NCBI GenBank assembly: GCA_964597685.1
Contig: CAZQZC010000044.1
Location: forward strand, 1 to 18,355
Source: JBCBTJ01 sp964597685
GTDB lineage: Bacteria; Pseudomonadota; Alphaproteobacteria; Caulobacterales; Hyphomonadaceae
Reading direction: 5' to 3'
DNA: 18,355 nt
The translations under genes and the position numbers were made by a program. Shown in pieces: positions 7,468 to 14,745 of this stretch (positions are counted from its first letter, which is position 1; every line of letters begins with the position of its first letter). The notes under the pieces were generated by a model. The model had not been told where the DNA came from. It was given only the letters and a program-made list of their open reading frames with translations, and ran no database searches.

Positions 7468-8424
7468 CTATCTCGGCGCCGCCGTCTGATCGATGATCTG
7501 GGCGAGCAGCTCTTCCGTCGACCGGCCTTCGATCTCAGCGGCCGGCGACAGGATCACACGGTGGCGCAGCGCCGGCGGGGCGAGCGCTTTGACGTCGTCC
7601 GGGATGACATAATCGCGCCCGTCGAGGGCCGCGCGGGCGCGCGCAGCGGCCGCAAGCGCCGCCGCCGCGCGAGGGCTCGCCCCGGTTTCAAGCGACGGGG
7701 TCTCCCGCGTCGCGCGGACAAGGTCGACGACATAGCTGACGATATCGTCGTTGGCTTTGACGCTTGCGGCGGTTTGGACTGCTTGCGCGAGATCGTCGGA
7801 CCCGACGACCGCGGTCACGCCGAACGCGCCGGGCGCGCGCATGCCGTTCGCGCCGCCGTGGCCGGCGACGATGGCGATTTCCTGGTCGCGGGTCGGATAA
7901 TCGAGCACTTGTTTGAACAGGAACCGGTCGAGCTGCGCCTCGGGCAAAGGATAGGTGCCCTGCTGCTCGATCGGGTTTTGCGTCGCCACGACGAAGAAAC
8001 GGTCGCCCAGCGGATAAGCCTCGCCGTCGATCGTAACCTTGCGTTCCTGCATGGCCTCGAGAAGCGCGGCCTGGGTCTTTGGCTGGGGGCGGTTGATCTC
8101 GTCGGCCAATAGGATGTCGGAGAAAATCGGCCCCTTTGTGTGCGCGAAATTATTCGTTTGAAAGTTGAAGATGTTCGCGCCGATCACGTCGCCCGGCATC
8201 AGGTCAGGCGTGAATTGGACCCGCCCGAAATCAAGTGAGATGGCCGCCGCAAAGCATTGCGCCAAAAGCGTTTTCGCCGTTCCGGGCGGGCCTTCCAACA
8301 GAATATGTCCGCCGGAGAACAGCGAGATCAGCATCAGGTCGACGGTGTCGTCCTGGCCGACGACTCCTTTGGCGACCTCCGTGCGGATCGCATCGGCCAG
8401 GCGGCCGATCTCAGAGATGTCCAT
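7468..8424 (-). CDS. MoxR-family AAA+ ATPase
   Basis: A 318-residue cytoplasmic ATPase. Walker A is GPPGTAKT (45-52), Walker B is ILLADE (104-109) followed by INRPQPKTQ, which is typical of MoxR proteins. Sensor-1 Asn150 lies in ATQNP, and GTYPLPEAQLDRF (156-168) is another family signature. The C-terminal lid (from about 225) contains SPRAAAALAAAARARAAL and DYVIPDDVKALAPPALRHR, the sensor-2 region. MoxR ATPases act as chaperone-like remodellers, usually with vWA-domain partners encoded beside them; here that partner is DUF58. The start is ATG 8424, chosen because of the AGGAGA site 6 bases upstream and the MDISEIG opening. A 13-residue longer frame exists but lacks this support. The gene overlaps the end of DUF4350 by 14 bases. 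Confidence 0.95.
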   Translation of the reverse strand: MDISEIGRLADAIRTEVAKGVVGQDDTVDLMLISLFSGGHILLEGPPGTAKTLLAQCFAAAISLDFGRVQFTPDLMPGDVIGANIFNFQTNNFAHTKGPIFSDILLADEINRPQPKTQAALLEAMQERKVTIDGEAYPLGDRFFVVATQNPIEQQGTYPLPEAQLDRFLFKQVLDYPTRDQEIAIVAGHGGANGMRAPGAFGVTAVVGSDDLAQAVQTAASVKANDDIVSYVVDLVRATRETPSLETGASPRAAAALAAAARARAALDGRDYVIPDDVKALAPPALRHRVILSPAAEIEGRSTEELLAQIIDQTAAPR

Positions 8425-9619
8425 GTGTGATCTCCTGGCGGCGCCGATACAGCGCGCGGGCATGCTTTACCAAGTCGTCGCGGCTTGCGGCCGGCTTGTC
8501 CATGGCTTTCTTGAGCGCGGTCCAGGATTCGCGAACCTCCGGGTCGTCGCCGCCCAGCCGGTCGATCAATCCGGCGAGCTCCTGGCCGTGCAAGCTCCGC
8601 GGCGCGCCGAGCGCTTTTGCGGCGGCGCGTTCGCTGAGCGCCAGATAATTCGGAGCGAGCCGCGTTTCGCGGCGCGCCATGGCGACGAGACCAGCGGAAT
8701 TGTCCGCCAGGGCCGTCTTGCCCAGTGCGATCGCTGGGCCCTCCCGCACAGGGGAGCCGAACCGGACGCTTGCGGCCCAGCCAAGCAACGCGACCGCTGA
8801 AAGCGCCACCAAGGTCGCGCCGATGAACGGGACGTCGAGCAACAAGCGCAAAAGCGTATCGGAGCGGGTGAAACCGTGCAGCGTGGCGTCGAAGATCACC
8901 TCCTCCGCGCCGAGCCAATCCACAAGGCCTAGGGCGGCGCGCGCGGTCTCGAAATCGGCCAGTCCGAACGTGCTGATCAAATCGGGATCAGCCAAAACGT
9001 AGACGTCTCGGCCGGGCAGACGCGCCAGCAGGGCGCCGACCGGCGTTTCGATCAGGGGCTCCAAGGTGTCCGATCGGATGACTTGCATATCGTCGCCCAG
9101 GCTCGGCGCAATGTCTCCAAACGGCGTCTCCAGGCGGGCCGGCGATCGGATGCGCCAAATGTCGCCGTCCGGGTCGAGAACGCGCAGCGCCGATTGCGGC
9201 GTCGAGGTTTTCGACAGGAACGTGTCGCGCTCCCATTGCTTGCGGTCCGGGTCGCGCGCCCCGATCCATTTCGGCAAAACGATGAGCGCCGGTCCGGCGA
9301 GGTCGTCGACAGCGTAGAGGTCGCTGCGCCCGCCCGGCGGCGGCGTGACCACCATCAAGCCGCCCTCCCGATCGGTTAGAAGGGTTTCCGTGCGAGAGAC
9401 CGTTACACTGTCGCCGCGCTGGCGGAGCAGGTCCACGATGCCGGCGAAACCTGTCGCCGACTTCGAATAAGGATGCGGCCCTGACGCGTCCTTTCGCGCA
9501 AGCTCGGGCGCCCAAGCGGACATCACGAAGATGGCGGAGAAAGCAATCAGCCCGACAGCAACAATGATCGCCACCGTCCGTGTTGAGAACGGCGCGGCGG
9601 CTTCGGTCTCGGCGCTCAT
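8411..9619 (-). CDS. DUF4350-domain membrane protein
   Basis: A 402-residue protein with one membrane segment near the N-terminus (about 15-35) and another at about 265-284. The segment between is an extracytoplasmic-type domain: PHPYSKSATGFAGIVDLLRQRG (49-69), the strand GGLMVVTPPP, and GRDVYVLADPDLI (203-215). This arrangement matches DUF4350 proteins, whose central domain resembles ABC-type or glutamine-amidotransferase-like sensing folds without clear catalysis. The C-terminal ~115 residues are cytoplasmic and helical. The gene lies second in the operon. Its ATG (9619-9617) overlaps the DUF4129 stop as ATGA, and its own 3' end encloses the MoxR ribosome-binding site and start. The likely role is a membrane or periplasmic component working with MoxR and DUF58. 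The substrate is unknown. Confidence 0.8.
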   Translation of the reverse strand: MSAETEAAAPFSTRTVAIIVAVGLIAFSAIFVMSAWAPELARKDASGPHPYSKSATGFAGIVDLLRQRGDSVTVSRTETLLTDREGGLMVVTPPPGGRSDLYAVDDLAGPALIVLPKWIGARDPDRKQWERDTFLSKTSTPQSALRVLDPDGDIWRIRSPARLETPFGDIAPSLGDDMQVIRSDTLEPLIETPVGALLARLPGRDVYVLADPDLISTFGLADFETARAALGLVDWLGAEEVIFDATLHGFTRSDTLLRLLLDVPFIGATLVALSAVALLGWAASVRFGSPVREGPAIALGKTALADNSAGLVAMARRETRLAPNYLALSERAAAKALGAPRSLHGQELAGLIDRLGGDDPEVRESWTALKKAMDKPAASRDDLVKHARALYRRRQEITHGHL

Positions 9620-10350
9620 GTCCAGGCTCCTCCGAAGGCGAAGGATTCATATGACGTGCGGGCTTCGCGCCAATCTTCCTGATTGACGTCGCGGGCGCCG
9701 AAGAAGCTGCGCTCGACAATCGAGATGATCGACGACAGCGCATTGCGCGGCGCAGCCGGCAGCGCGTCCAGGCGTCCGATCTCACGGGCCGTGAGCGATT
9801 GCGCCAGATCATCGCCTTGTCGTTCTTGAATGTCTTGGATCGAACGGAACAGGAGCAGGTGGACAGCTTCCGCGAAACGCCCCGCCCGCGCCAAGCCGTC
9901 GGCCTCCTCCAGCAACGATCGCGCCCGCGTCGCGTCCGGGCGCAAGGCCGCCAGCACGTCGTCGCCCTCGCCTTCGGCCTGCTTCCGCCGCCAGCTCAGC
10001 TGAACCCCCATGGTTTCCCGCAAAATGAACAGAACGACGCCGCCGGCGACTGCGGCGAGGCCAACCCAGAACAGCACTCTCAAAACGGGGGCCAGCACCC
10101 GCGCGGCGTCGCCGACGAAATCGCCCAAGGCTCGAAGCCAGCCCGGAGGTTCGGAGCGCTCCTCCGGCGGCTCCGGCTCCGCAACGGGACGCTCAAGTTG
10201 AAGCGCATCGTCCTGAATGAAGCGTTCATGCAGGGCGCGGGTCTCCTCCAGCTTGGCCGCCGTCTTGGAGTCGTCGAGCGTTTGGGCGGTCCCAGAGGCG
10301 GGTCCAAGCGCGACGCCGACAAGGCAGGCTATCCAAGCAGCGCGTCCCAC
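9616..10350 (-). CDS. DUF4129-domain protein, first gene of the MoxR operon
   Basis: A 244-residue protein. Residues 1-22 look like a signal peptide ending in GTAQ. A charged, Pro/Glu-rich stretch (about 54-70) follows, then one membrane segment (about 91-111), and a cytoplasmic helical domain with ADGLARAGRFAEAVHLLLF (150-168), QSLTAREIGR and IVERSFFGARDV. These are features of the DUF4129 family. The start codon is GTG (10350-10348). An in-frame TAG lies about 45 bases upstream, and no other ATG, GTG or TTG occurs between, so the start is forced. A GAGGAG element lies 12 bases upstream, a rather long spacing. DUF4129 genes commonly open MoxR/DUF58 clusters, as here. Confidence 0.85.
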   Translation of the reverse strand: MGRAAWIACLVGVALGPASGTAQTLDDSKTAAKLEETRALHERFIQDDALQLERPVAEPEPPEERSEPPGWLRALGDFVGDAARVLAPVLRVLFWVGLAAVAGGVVLFILRETMGVQLSWRRKQAEGEGDDVLAALRPDATRARSLLEEADGLARAGRFAEAVHLLLFRSIQDIQERQGDDLAQSLTAREIGRLDALPAAPRNALSSIISIVERSFFGARDVNQEDWREARTSYESFAFGGAWT

Positions 10351-10536
10351 TGGGCGTCCAAACTCCTCTACGCGCCGCGCGCCGACGGACGGCGACTATC
10401 CCAAGATCTCAACTATTTCAGAGCGTCCGCCGCGCTGCAACGGGGAAGGCGCCGCGGGCCCTTCCGCAGGCTGGCCCCCTCGCCGTTGAGCGAGTGATGT
10501 GCGACCATATGGACAAGTTGGGGCTGGGAGGGATGC
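10351..10536. promoter_or_regulatory. Divergent promoter region between the MoxR operon and the MBL hydrolase gene
   Basis: This 186-base gap has no credible gene. For the leftward operon the best hexamer pair found by eye is TTGCAG (complement of 10435-10440) and AATAGT (complement of 10412-10417), spaced 17 bases. For the rightward gene it is TTGAGC (10486-10491) and TATGGA (10508-10513), spaced 16. Both pairs match the sigma-70 consensus only partly, so they are candidates at best. The region must hold promoters for both units because the flanking genes diverge. Confidence 0.35.
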
Positions 10537-11547
10537 ATGCTGCGCGCTGTGAGATGGATCGCCGTTGCGACGGCTTTTTTAGCCCTTGCTGCAGCCGGCG
10601 TTGTCGTCTGGATGTTCAGCGATCGTCCCGAACTTGGCGAGGTCGGCCCCTCATACGCTGCGGAGGCGGCGCCCCGCGACGCCGGCGACAATCGCGTGAC
10701 GGCGACATGGCTCGGCGTCACCACGCTCATCTTCGACGACGGTGAGACGCAGATCCTGATCGACGGTTTCTTTTCGCGGGCCACCATGTTCCAATTGCTG
10801 CGCAATCGTCCGATTGCGCCGAACCTCGTTGAGATCAATCGGGCGATACAGGCGCATGATTTGGCGCGCGTCGCCGCGATCATACCGGTCCATTCCCACT
10901 ACGATCACGCTATGGACGTTGGGGAAACGGCCAAGGCCACGGGCGCCTTCGTCGTTGGATCGGAAAGCTCCGCCAATATCGCGCGCGGCGCAGGGCTCGC
11001 AGAGGAGCGGATCATCGTCGCGGACGCCGCCGATGAGGGCTACGACTTCGGCGATTTCAAGGTCCGACTAATCCCGTCCAACCACGCTCCGCTTCGCGAA
11101 GGCACGGGGTATGGGCCTGGGTTGGAGATCGATGCGCCTTTGGTCCCGCCCGCGCCTCCGCAGGCCTGGCGCGAAGGCGGCAGTTTCAGTGTGATCGTGG
11201 ACCATCCCCGCGGGGCCGCCCTCGTCCAGGGCAGCGCAGGCTATCAGGACGGGGCCCTTGTCGGCGAACAGGCTGACGTCGTTTTCCTCAGCGTCGGCGG
11301 TCTGGCGGGCTTCAGCGACGAGCATTCCGACGCCTATTGGCGGAATGTCGTCGAAGCGACGGGGCCGTCGCGGGTGTTTCCCGTCCACTACGATGACTTC
11401 ATCACACGTCCTTTCGGCAGGGTCGCGGCGCCGCCGCGCTTTTTCGACGACGCCGAGGCGTCCCTGAAATGGGCCGCGGCGCGCGCCGACAAGGCTGAAT
11501 TGCGCTTCGAACAGCTTCGTTTCGGCGAATCTGTGGACTTGTATTGA
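10537..11547 (+). CDS. Membrane-anchored MBL-fold metallo-hydrolase (UlaG/NAPE-PLD-like)
   Basis: A 336-residue hydrolase. An N-terminal membrane anchor (about 6-27) precedes a metallo-beta-lactamase fold. The strand TATWLGVTTLIFDDGETQILIDGFF (about 55-79) leads to the metal motif H119-S-H121-Y-D123-H124. Further candidate ligands are His183 (SNHAP) and His284 (PVHYDD). Where the family normally has a GD(T/S) motif with a metal-bridging Asp, this protein reads QGSAG (231-235), so that ligand may be missing or supplied elsewhere. Relatives include lactonases and phosphodiesterases; the substrate is unknown. The start is ATG 10537 with a strong GGGAGG site. It overlaps the next gene's possible TTG start and probably forms an operon with the methionine sulfoxide reductase. 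Confidence 0.85.
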   Translation: MLRAVRWIAVATAFLALAAAGVVVWMFSDRPELGEVGPSYAAEAAPRDAGDNRVTATWLGVTTLIFDDGETQILIDGFFSRATMFQLLRNRPIAPNLVEINRAIQAHDLARVAAIIPVHSHYDHAMDVGETAKATGAFVVGSESSANIARGAGLAEERIIVADAADEGYDFGDFKVRLIPSNHAPLREGTGYGPGLEIDAPLVPPAPPQAWREGGSFSVIVDHPRGAALVQGSAGYQDGALVGEQADVVFLSVGGLAGFSDEHSDAYWRNVVEATGPSRVFPVHYDDFITRPFGRVAAPPRFFDDAEASLKWAAARADKAELRFEQLRFGESVDLY

Positions 11548-11570
11548 TCCGACGACGAGGGACCCCCGCT

Positions 11571-12038
11571 ATGGACCGCACTGACCGCTACGTTGACCTG
11601 AAAGCCGAAATCGACGCCGTGGTCGCCGGCGAATCCTACACGCCGGCCCGCTACGCGACGGCGGCTTGCCTGCTGTCGCAGGCGTTTGCGCCGCGGTTCT
11701 TCTGGACCGGATTCTATGTGGTCGATCCGAACAAGGCGGGCGAATTGGTCGTCGGCCCCTATCAGGGCACGCTGGGTTGTCTGCGGATTCCCTTTGGCAA
11801 AGGCGTGTGCGGCGCGGTCGCGGCGTCCGGGGAGACGCTGATCGTGCCCGACGTGCACGCCTTTCCGGGCCATATCGCCTGCGACAGCGCGTCGAATTCC
11901 GAGATCGTCGTCCCGGTTTTCGACGCCCAGGGCGACCTTGCGGCGGTGTTGGACGTGGATTCGACGGATTTGGACGCCTTTGACGAGGTCGACGCTCACG
12001 GCCTGGAAGCGATCTGCGCCACGCTCCTCAAAGTTTAG
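11571..12038 (+). CDS. msrC: Free methionine-(R)-sulfoxide reductase (GAF domain)
   Basis: A 155-residue cytoplasmic enzyme that reduces free L-methionine-(R)-sulfoxide to methionine using thioredoxin-type reductants. It is almost entirely one GAF domain. WTGFYVVD (45-52) and LVVGPYQG (59-66) open the pocket. The three family cysteines are present: Cys70 (TLGC), Cys80 (KGVC) and Cys104 (HIAC). Their spacing of 10 and 24 residues is the same as in the E. coli and yeast enzymes. Glu111 and the acidic pair in VLDVDS complete the substrate site. The start is ATG 11571, 23 bases after the hydrolase stop. A TTG at 11544 that overlaps that stop would add nine residues and is less likely. Its stop overlaps the stop of the convergent GST gene by three bases. 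Confidence 0.95.
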   Translation: MDRTDRYVDLKAEIDAVVAGESYTPARYATAACLLSQAFAPRFFWTGFYVVDPNKAGELVVGPYQGTLGCLRIPFGKGVCGAVAASGETLIVPDVHAFPGHIACDSASNSEIVVPVFDAQGDLAAVLDVDSTDLDAFDEVDAHGLEAICATLLKV

Positions 12039-13024
12039 CCCAGGATCTCCGCGCCGTCGCCGATCAGGCTAGAGAGCGCCTCTCGGTCGGCTTCGCCCAG
12101 TTTGGTCCACTCGTCCCGCAGCGCGGCGAGGCACTTTGTCTGGTACTTGAATACGCCCTGGGAGAAGCGCGCCCCGTCGATGTCCAGGCTGAACGTCTCC
12201 TCGCCCGCCGCAAGGGCGCTCTCGTTTGCGGCGAGGAACGCCAGATAGGTGTCGCCCGCCAGGGCCATGAGACCGGCCACGGCCTCGCCGGGCTGTTCCG
12301 TCCACGCGCCATCGAACCCAGAGGCGTCGTCGACGTGCTCCAGCCAGCGGAAAGCATAGGGGAAATCGGCGCGCATCATGGCCGCCGGGGTCGGGTCCGT
12401 GCGCAATTGCCAGAGCTGGCCATAGAGCGACACGTCGGCGAGGGAGACCCGACCGCCGAAGAGAAAATGCTGGCCCGACGTCGCGGCGCGGTCGAGGATC
12501 CCGAGCAGACGCCTTGTGGAGCCTTCGATAATGGGCGCGGTCTCCGGCGTGCAGCCGACGAGCGCCATGCGTCCGATCTGGCGTTCAGCGATCCCCTTCG
12601 CCGTCTGTTCGATCGTCGCGCGGTCGGCGCTCGGCATATTGTCGTAGATCAGCCATTTCGACATTTGGTCGGCGTCGGCGTCATAAAACCAGCGATAATG
12701 GAACATGGCCTTGGTAACCCATTCGTCGGCCATGTCCTCGATCAGGAGGCAGGCGAAGCGTTGCACCGGGTCCGGGGGGAGGAGGGGGCGGCCCTCTCCC
12801 TTGGCCTCCAAATCCAATAAGAAGGGGGTGGAATCGTTGGTCCACGTCCCGTCTGGGCGCTCGATGACGGGGATGACCGGTGCTCTCACCTTGGACATGA
12901 TGTCGCCGCGCGAGGCCGCGTCCAGCATTTTCCAGACATGAACGATCCGTTTCCCGCGAAGCGCCGCGCGCACTTTCAGGGAGTAGGGGGAGCCGGGCGA
13001 TCCGTGGATCGTGAAAGAACTCAT
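12035..13024 (-). CDS. Glutathione S-transferase family protein with long C-terminal extension
   Basis: A 329-residue protein. The N-terminal thioredoxin-like domain opens with FTIHGSPGSPYSLKVRAAL (4-22), where Ser12 is a candidate catalytic residue. APVIPVIERPDGTW (48-61) supplies the cis-Pro, and NDSTPFLLDLE provides the glutathione-contacting Asp/Ser pair. The helical GST C domain follows, with HFLFGGRVSLADVSLYGQLWQL as its signature helix. Typical GSTs are about 200-240 residues. Here about 90 extra residues, including SLDIDGARFSQGVFKYQTKCL, extend the C-terminus. The start is ATG 13024, chosen for the strong GGGAGGA site upstream. It is likely a cytosolic detoxification or thiol-transfer enzyme, though the substrate cannot be inferred. 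It is convergent with msrC, and the stops overlap. Confidence 0.88.
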   Translation of the reverse strand: MSSFTIHGSPGSPYSLKVRAALRGKRIVHVWKMLDAASRGDIMSKVRAPVIPVIERPDGTWTNDSTPFLLDLEAKGEGRPLLPPDPVQRFACLLIEDMADEWVTKAMFHYRWFYDADADQMSKWLIYDNMPSADRATIEQTAKGIAERQIGRMALVGCTPETAPIIEGSTRRLLGILDRAATSGQHFLFGGRVSLADVSLYGQLWQLRTDPTPAAMMRADFPYAFRWLEHVDDASGFDGAWTEQPGEAVAGLMALAGDTYLAFLAANESALAAGEETFSLDIDGARFSQGVFKYQTKCLAALRDEWTKLGEADREALSSLIGDGAEILG

Positions 13025-13096
13025 CGTTTCCTCCCAATGCGCGCCCATTCGCGCTCTGGGGCGGTTCTCACCAAGGCTGCGATCCCGACAGGCGGG

Positions 13097-13606
13097 TCAG
13101 AGGCTCGCGCCGCTTTCCGCCTCAGGCGCCTGCTCGTCGTCGTCGCCCCAGCCGATAGCTTCGAGGAAATTCGTCAGCTCGTCCACCCAATTGTCCAAGG
13201 CGGCCGTGACATTGGCCTCGGCGACCCCGCCCTTGATGTCAAAGGTGTATTCGAGCACCGGATTGCGTTGTTCGTCCAAGTAGGCCTTGGAAAAATTATC
13301 CCGGTTCCAGGCGTTTACGGCTTCGAGGTCGTCGAAGTCCGAGGTGAAGGAGCTGTAGAAGAGCGCCGTGTCGCACATGGCGAAATCCGCGGTGCAATCA
13401 TAGAAGTCGACCCAGAACTTCACGCCGGTGGCGCCGCTCTCGATTTCCGCGCGGTCGTCCTGCGTGGTGAGTTTTGCGCGATAGCCCTCGTTCTGCAGGA
13501 CTTCGGCCACGGCCGCTGGCGAGGCGATGGCCGTGGCGTCTTGAGCGATCGCGGGGGACCATCCGAGGTTTGCAAGCGCTAATGTAGCTAAGCTTCGTTT
13601 AATCAT
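13097..13606 (-). CDS. YbjN-domain secreted protein
   Basis: A 169-residue protein with a signal peptide (residues 1-22, cut after AIA before Gln). The rest matches the YbjN fold: an opening helix (SPAAVAEVLQNEGY), strands YRAKLTTQDDRAEIES and VKFWVDFYDCTA, then LFYSSFTSDFDDLEAVNAWNRD with the conserved Asn-Trp-Asn region, and a long helix (VTAALDNWVDELTNFLEAIG). YbjN-type domains resemble type III secretion chaperones. Their role in alphaproteobacteria is unclear, and here the protein is exported. Two cysteines (DCTADFAMC) could form a disulfide in the periplasm. The ATG at 13606 has a GAGGA site 7 bases upstream. The C-terminus is acidic (DDDEQAPEAE). Confidence 0.88.
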   Translation of the reverse strand: MIKRSLATLALANLGWSPAIAQDATAIASPAAVAEVLQNEGYRAKLTTQDDRAEIESGATGVKFWVDFYDCTADFAMCDTALFYSSFTSDFDDLEAVNAWNRDNFSKAYLDEQRNPVLEYTFDIKGGVAEANVTAALDNWVDELTNFLEAIGWGDDDEQAPEAESGASL

Positions 13607-13716
13607 GGCGACATCCTCGGTTGTGAAACAATCTACGATCTAAATATGTTTGCGCGCCTCCCTTCGACGCAAGACGCGTTTCAGCGCAGGGCGATCAGAT
13701 TGCAGTGTTCGGAATG
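13607..13716 (-). other. 110-base gap upstream of the YbjN gene
   Basis: No gene is seen here. The half next to the YbjN start is noticeably AT-richer than the surroundings (minus strand ACATATTTAGATCGTAGATT), as expected of a promoter, but no clean -35/-10 pair was found. The other half follows the end of the broken DUF1330 gene, and no hairpin with a T-run is visible. Confidence 0.25.
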
Positions 13717-14136
13717 TTACCCGGGGGTCGCGATCCGCTCGGGCCGGGTCACGATCAGCTCTTGGTGGGCGAGCCCCGCTTCGCGATGGCGATGGGCGTC
13801 GTGATAATCGGAATGGTTCAACGTTGCGATGAAGGCCTGGCGATTGGGAAACCAATTGATCCAGACCGCGTCCCATTCGCCGGCGCCGATGAAGAAGCGC
13901 GCCACATCGCCTCCTTAGAGGCAGTCCCCGCCTTGATCGGCCGCCATTTTCAGGAACGCGTCGGCGTAGCGTTGATAAGCCTGCGCGCCAGTCGATCCGT
14001 CGCCCCGTTCCGGATCGGCTTCGGTGTACGCGGCCCGCTCGCGGAATTTCAACAGGTTCACCTGGGCGACCGGCCCCTCATGGGGATCGTCGCGCAAGGC
14101 GCGGAATTGGTCGGCGGTCGGCTGGCGGGTGGGCAT
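13717..14136 (-). pseudogene. DUF1330-like gene interrupted by an in-frame TAA
   Basis: Two pieces in the same frame together make one ~138-residue DUF1330-type protein. Piece one (14136-13915) has the family start GPVAQVNLLKFRERAAY and GAQAYQRYADAFLKMAADQGG. Piece two (to 13717) has WDAVWINWFPNRQAFIATL and SDYHDAHRHREAGLAHQELIVT. A TAA at 13917-13915 separates them with no change of frame, and aligning by eye to the family it replaces one sense codon. Directly at the stop lies TAAGGAGG, a near-ideal ribosome-binding site, four bases ahead of GTG 13905. The C-terminal half could therefore still be made by reinitiation. Alternatives are a plain nonsense mutation or a sequence error. The gene starts three bases after the Uma2 stop, so it is probably in the same transcript. 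DUF1330 proteins are small ferredoxin-like-fold proteins of uncertain function. Confidence 0.75.
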
Positions 14137-14139
14137 GAT

Positions 14140-14715
14140 TCAAGCTGTCAGATCCGCAATCGCGAAGGAGAGTTCCGGGATCCTGTCGGTCGACAGCACG
14201 TCGTTGAACGATCGTCGGTGCAGCGATCTGTAAGCCTCCAAGCTGGGCGATGTGTGAACAATGACGGTGTCGTTACGAACGTCGACAACCCAGTGTTCCA
14301 TGATTCCATGTGCGGCGTATGTGCGCGCCTTGCGCTGCGTATCTAACAGCAGCGACGTATCGGCGATTTCAATCAGAAGCAAAATGTCCGATGGTTCGAT
14401 CTCGCCGGCCCGGGCGGATTTCGGGAAGATTATGAGGTCCGGCTCGACATACGTCTCCTGATCCAATGTCAGCCCATACTCGACGGCGATTCGGTATGTT
14501 TCCGGCAGCCGGCGCGGCAGTTCCGTCGCCAAGTCGCTCTTGAACCGCTCATGACGCGCATGCTTCGGAGCCATTGTGAACAATAGTCCTTCGATCAACT
14601 CGACGCGCTCGTCAGGATTAATGACCCCCGCATCCGCCATCAGGTGGACTTCGTCGACGGTGAACAGCCGCTGCTGGACCGGATCGAGGGGTTTGGCCTT
14701 CGAAAGAACGTTCAT
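14140..14715 (-). CDS. Uma2-family (DUF820) putative restriction-like nuclease
   Basis: A 191-residue protein with the Uma2 PD-(D/E)XK-type layout: FTVDEVHLM, then RVELIEGLLFTM (37-48), the helix HARHERFKSDLATELPRRL, VEPDLIIFP (90-98) with Asp93, LLIEIADTS (113-121) with Glu116, and RKARTYAAHGIMEHWVVDV (128-146). The usual catalytic residues therefore look intact. Uma2 proteins are widespread, often in many copies in cyanobacteria, and their biological role is not settled. The ATG at 14715 has only a loose TAAGGTAA site. Base composition is lower in G+C than the neighbours (hand counts of four 60-base lines: 27, 32, 33 and 37 G+C), consistent with a different history. It lies 30 bases after the peptidase gene. 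Confidence 0.9.
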   Translation of the reverse strand: MNVLSKAKPLDPVQQRLFTVDEVHLMADAGVINPDERVELIEGLLFTMAPKHARHERFKSDLATELPRRLPETYRIAVEYGLTLDQETYVEPDLIIFPKSARAGEIEPSDILLLIEIADTSLLLDTQRKARTYAAHGIMEHWVVDVRNDTVIVHTSPSLEAYRSLHRRSFNDVLSTDRIPELSFAIADLTA

Positions 14716-14745
14716 GCAGTTACCTTACCACATCGGCCGCGCGAC

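Noticed and set aside
9799..10497. Plus-strand open frame of 232 codons across the DUF4129 gene and the divergent gap
   Set aside because: Antisense to the operon's first gene, Arg/Gln-rich, no recognisable domain.
12938..13582. Plus-strand 214-codon open frame opposite the YbjN gene
   Set aside because: Antisense shadow; the YbjN frame has a signal peptide, ribosome-binding site and family pattern.
13640..13876. Minus-strand 78-codon open frame at the end of the DUF1330 gene
   Set aside because: It is in a different frame from both DUF1330 halves and is an Arg/Pro/Asp-rich shadow.
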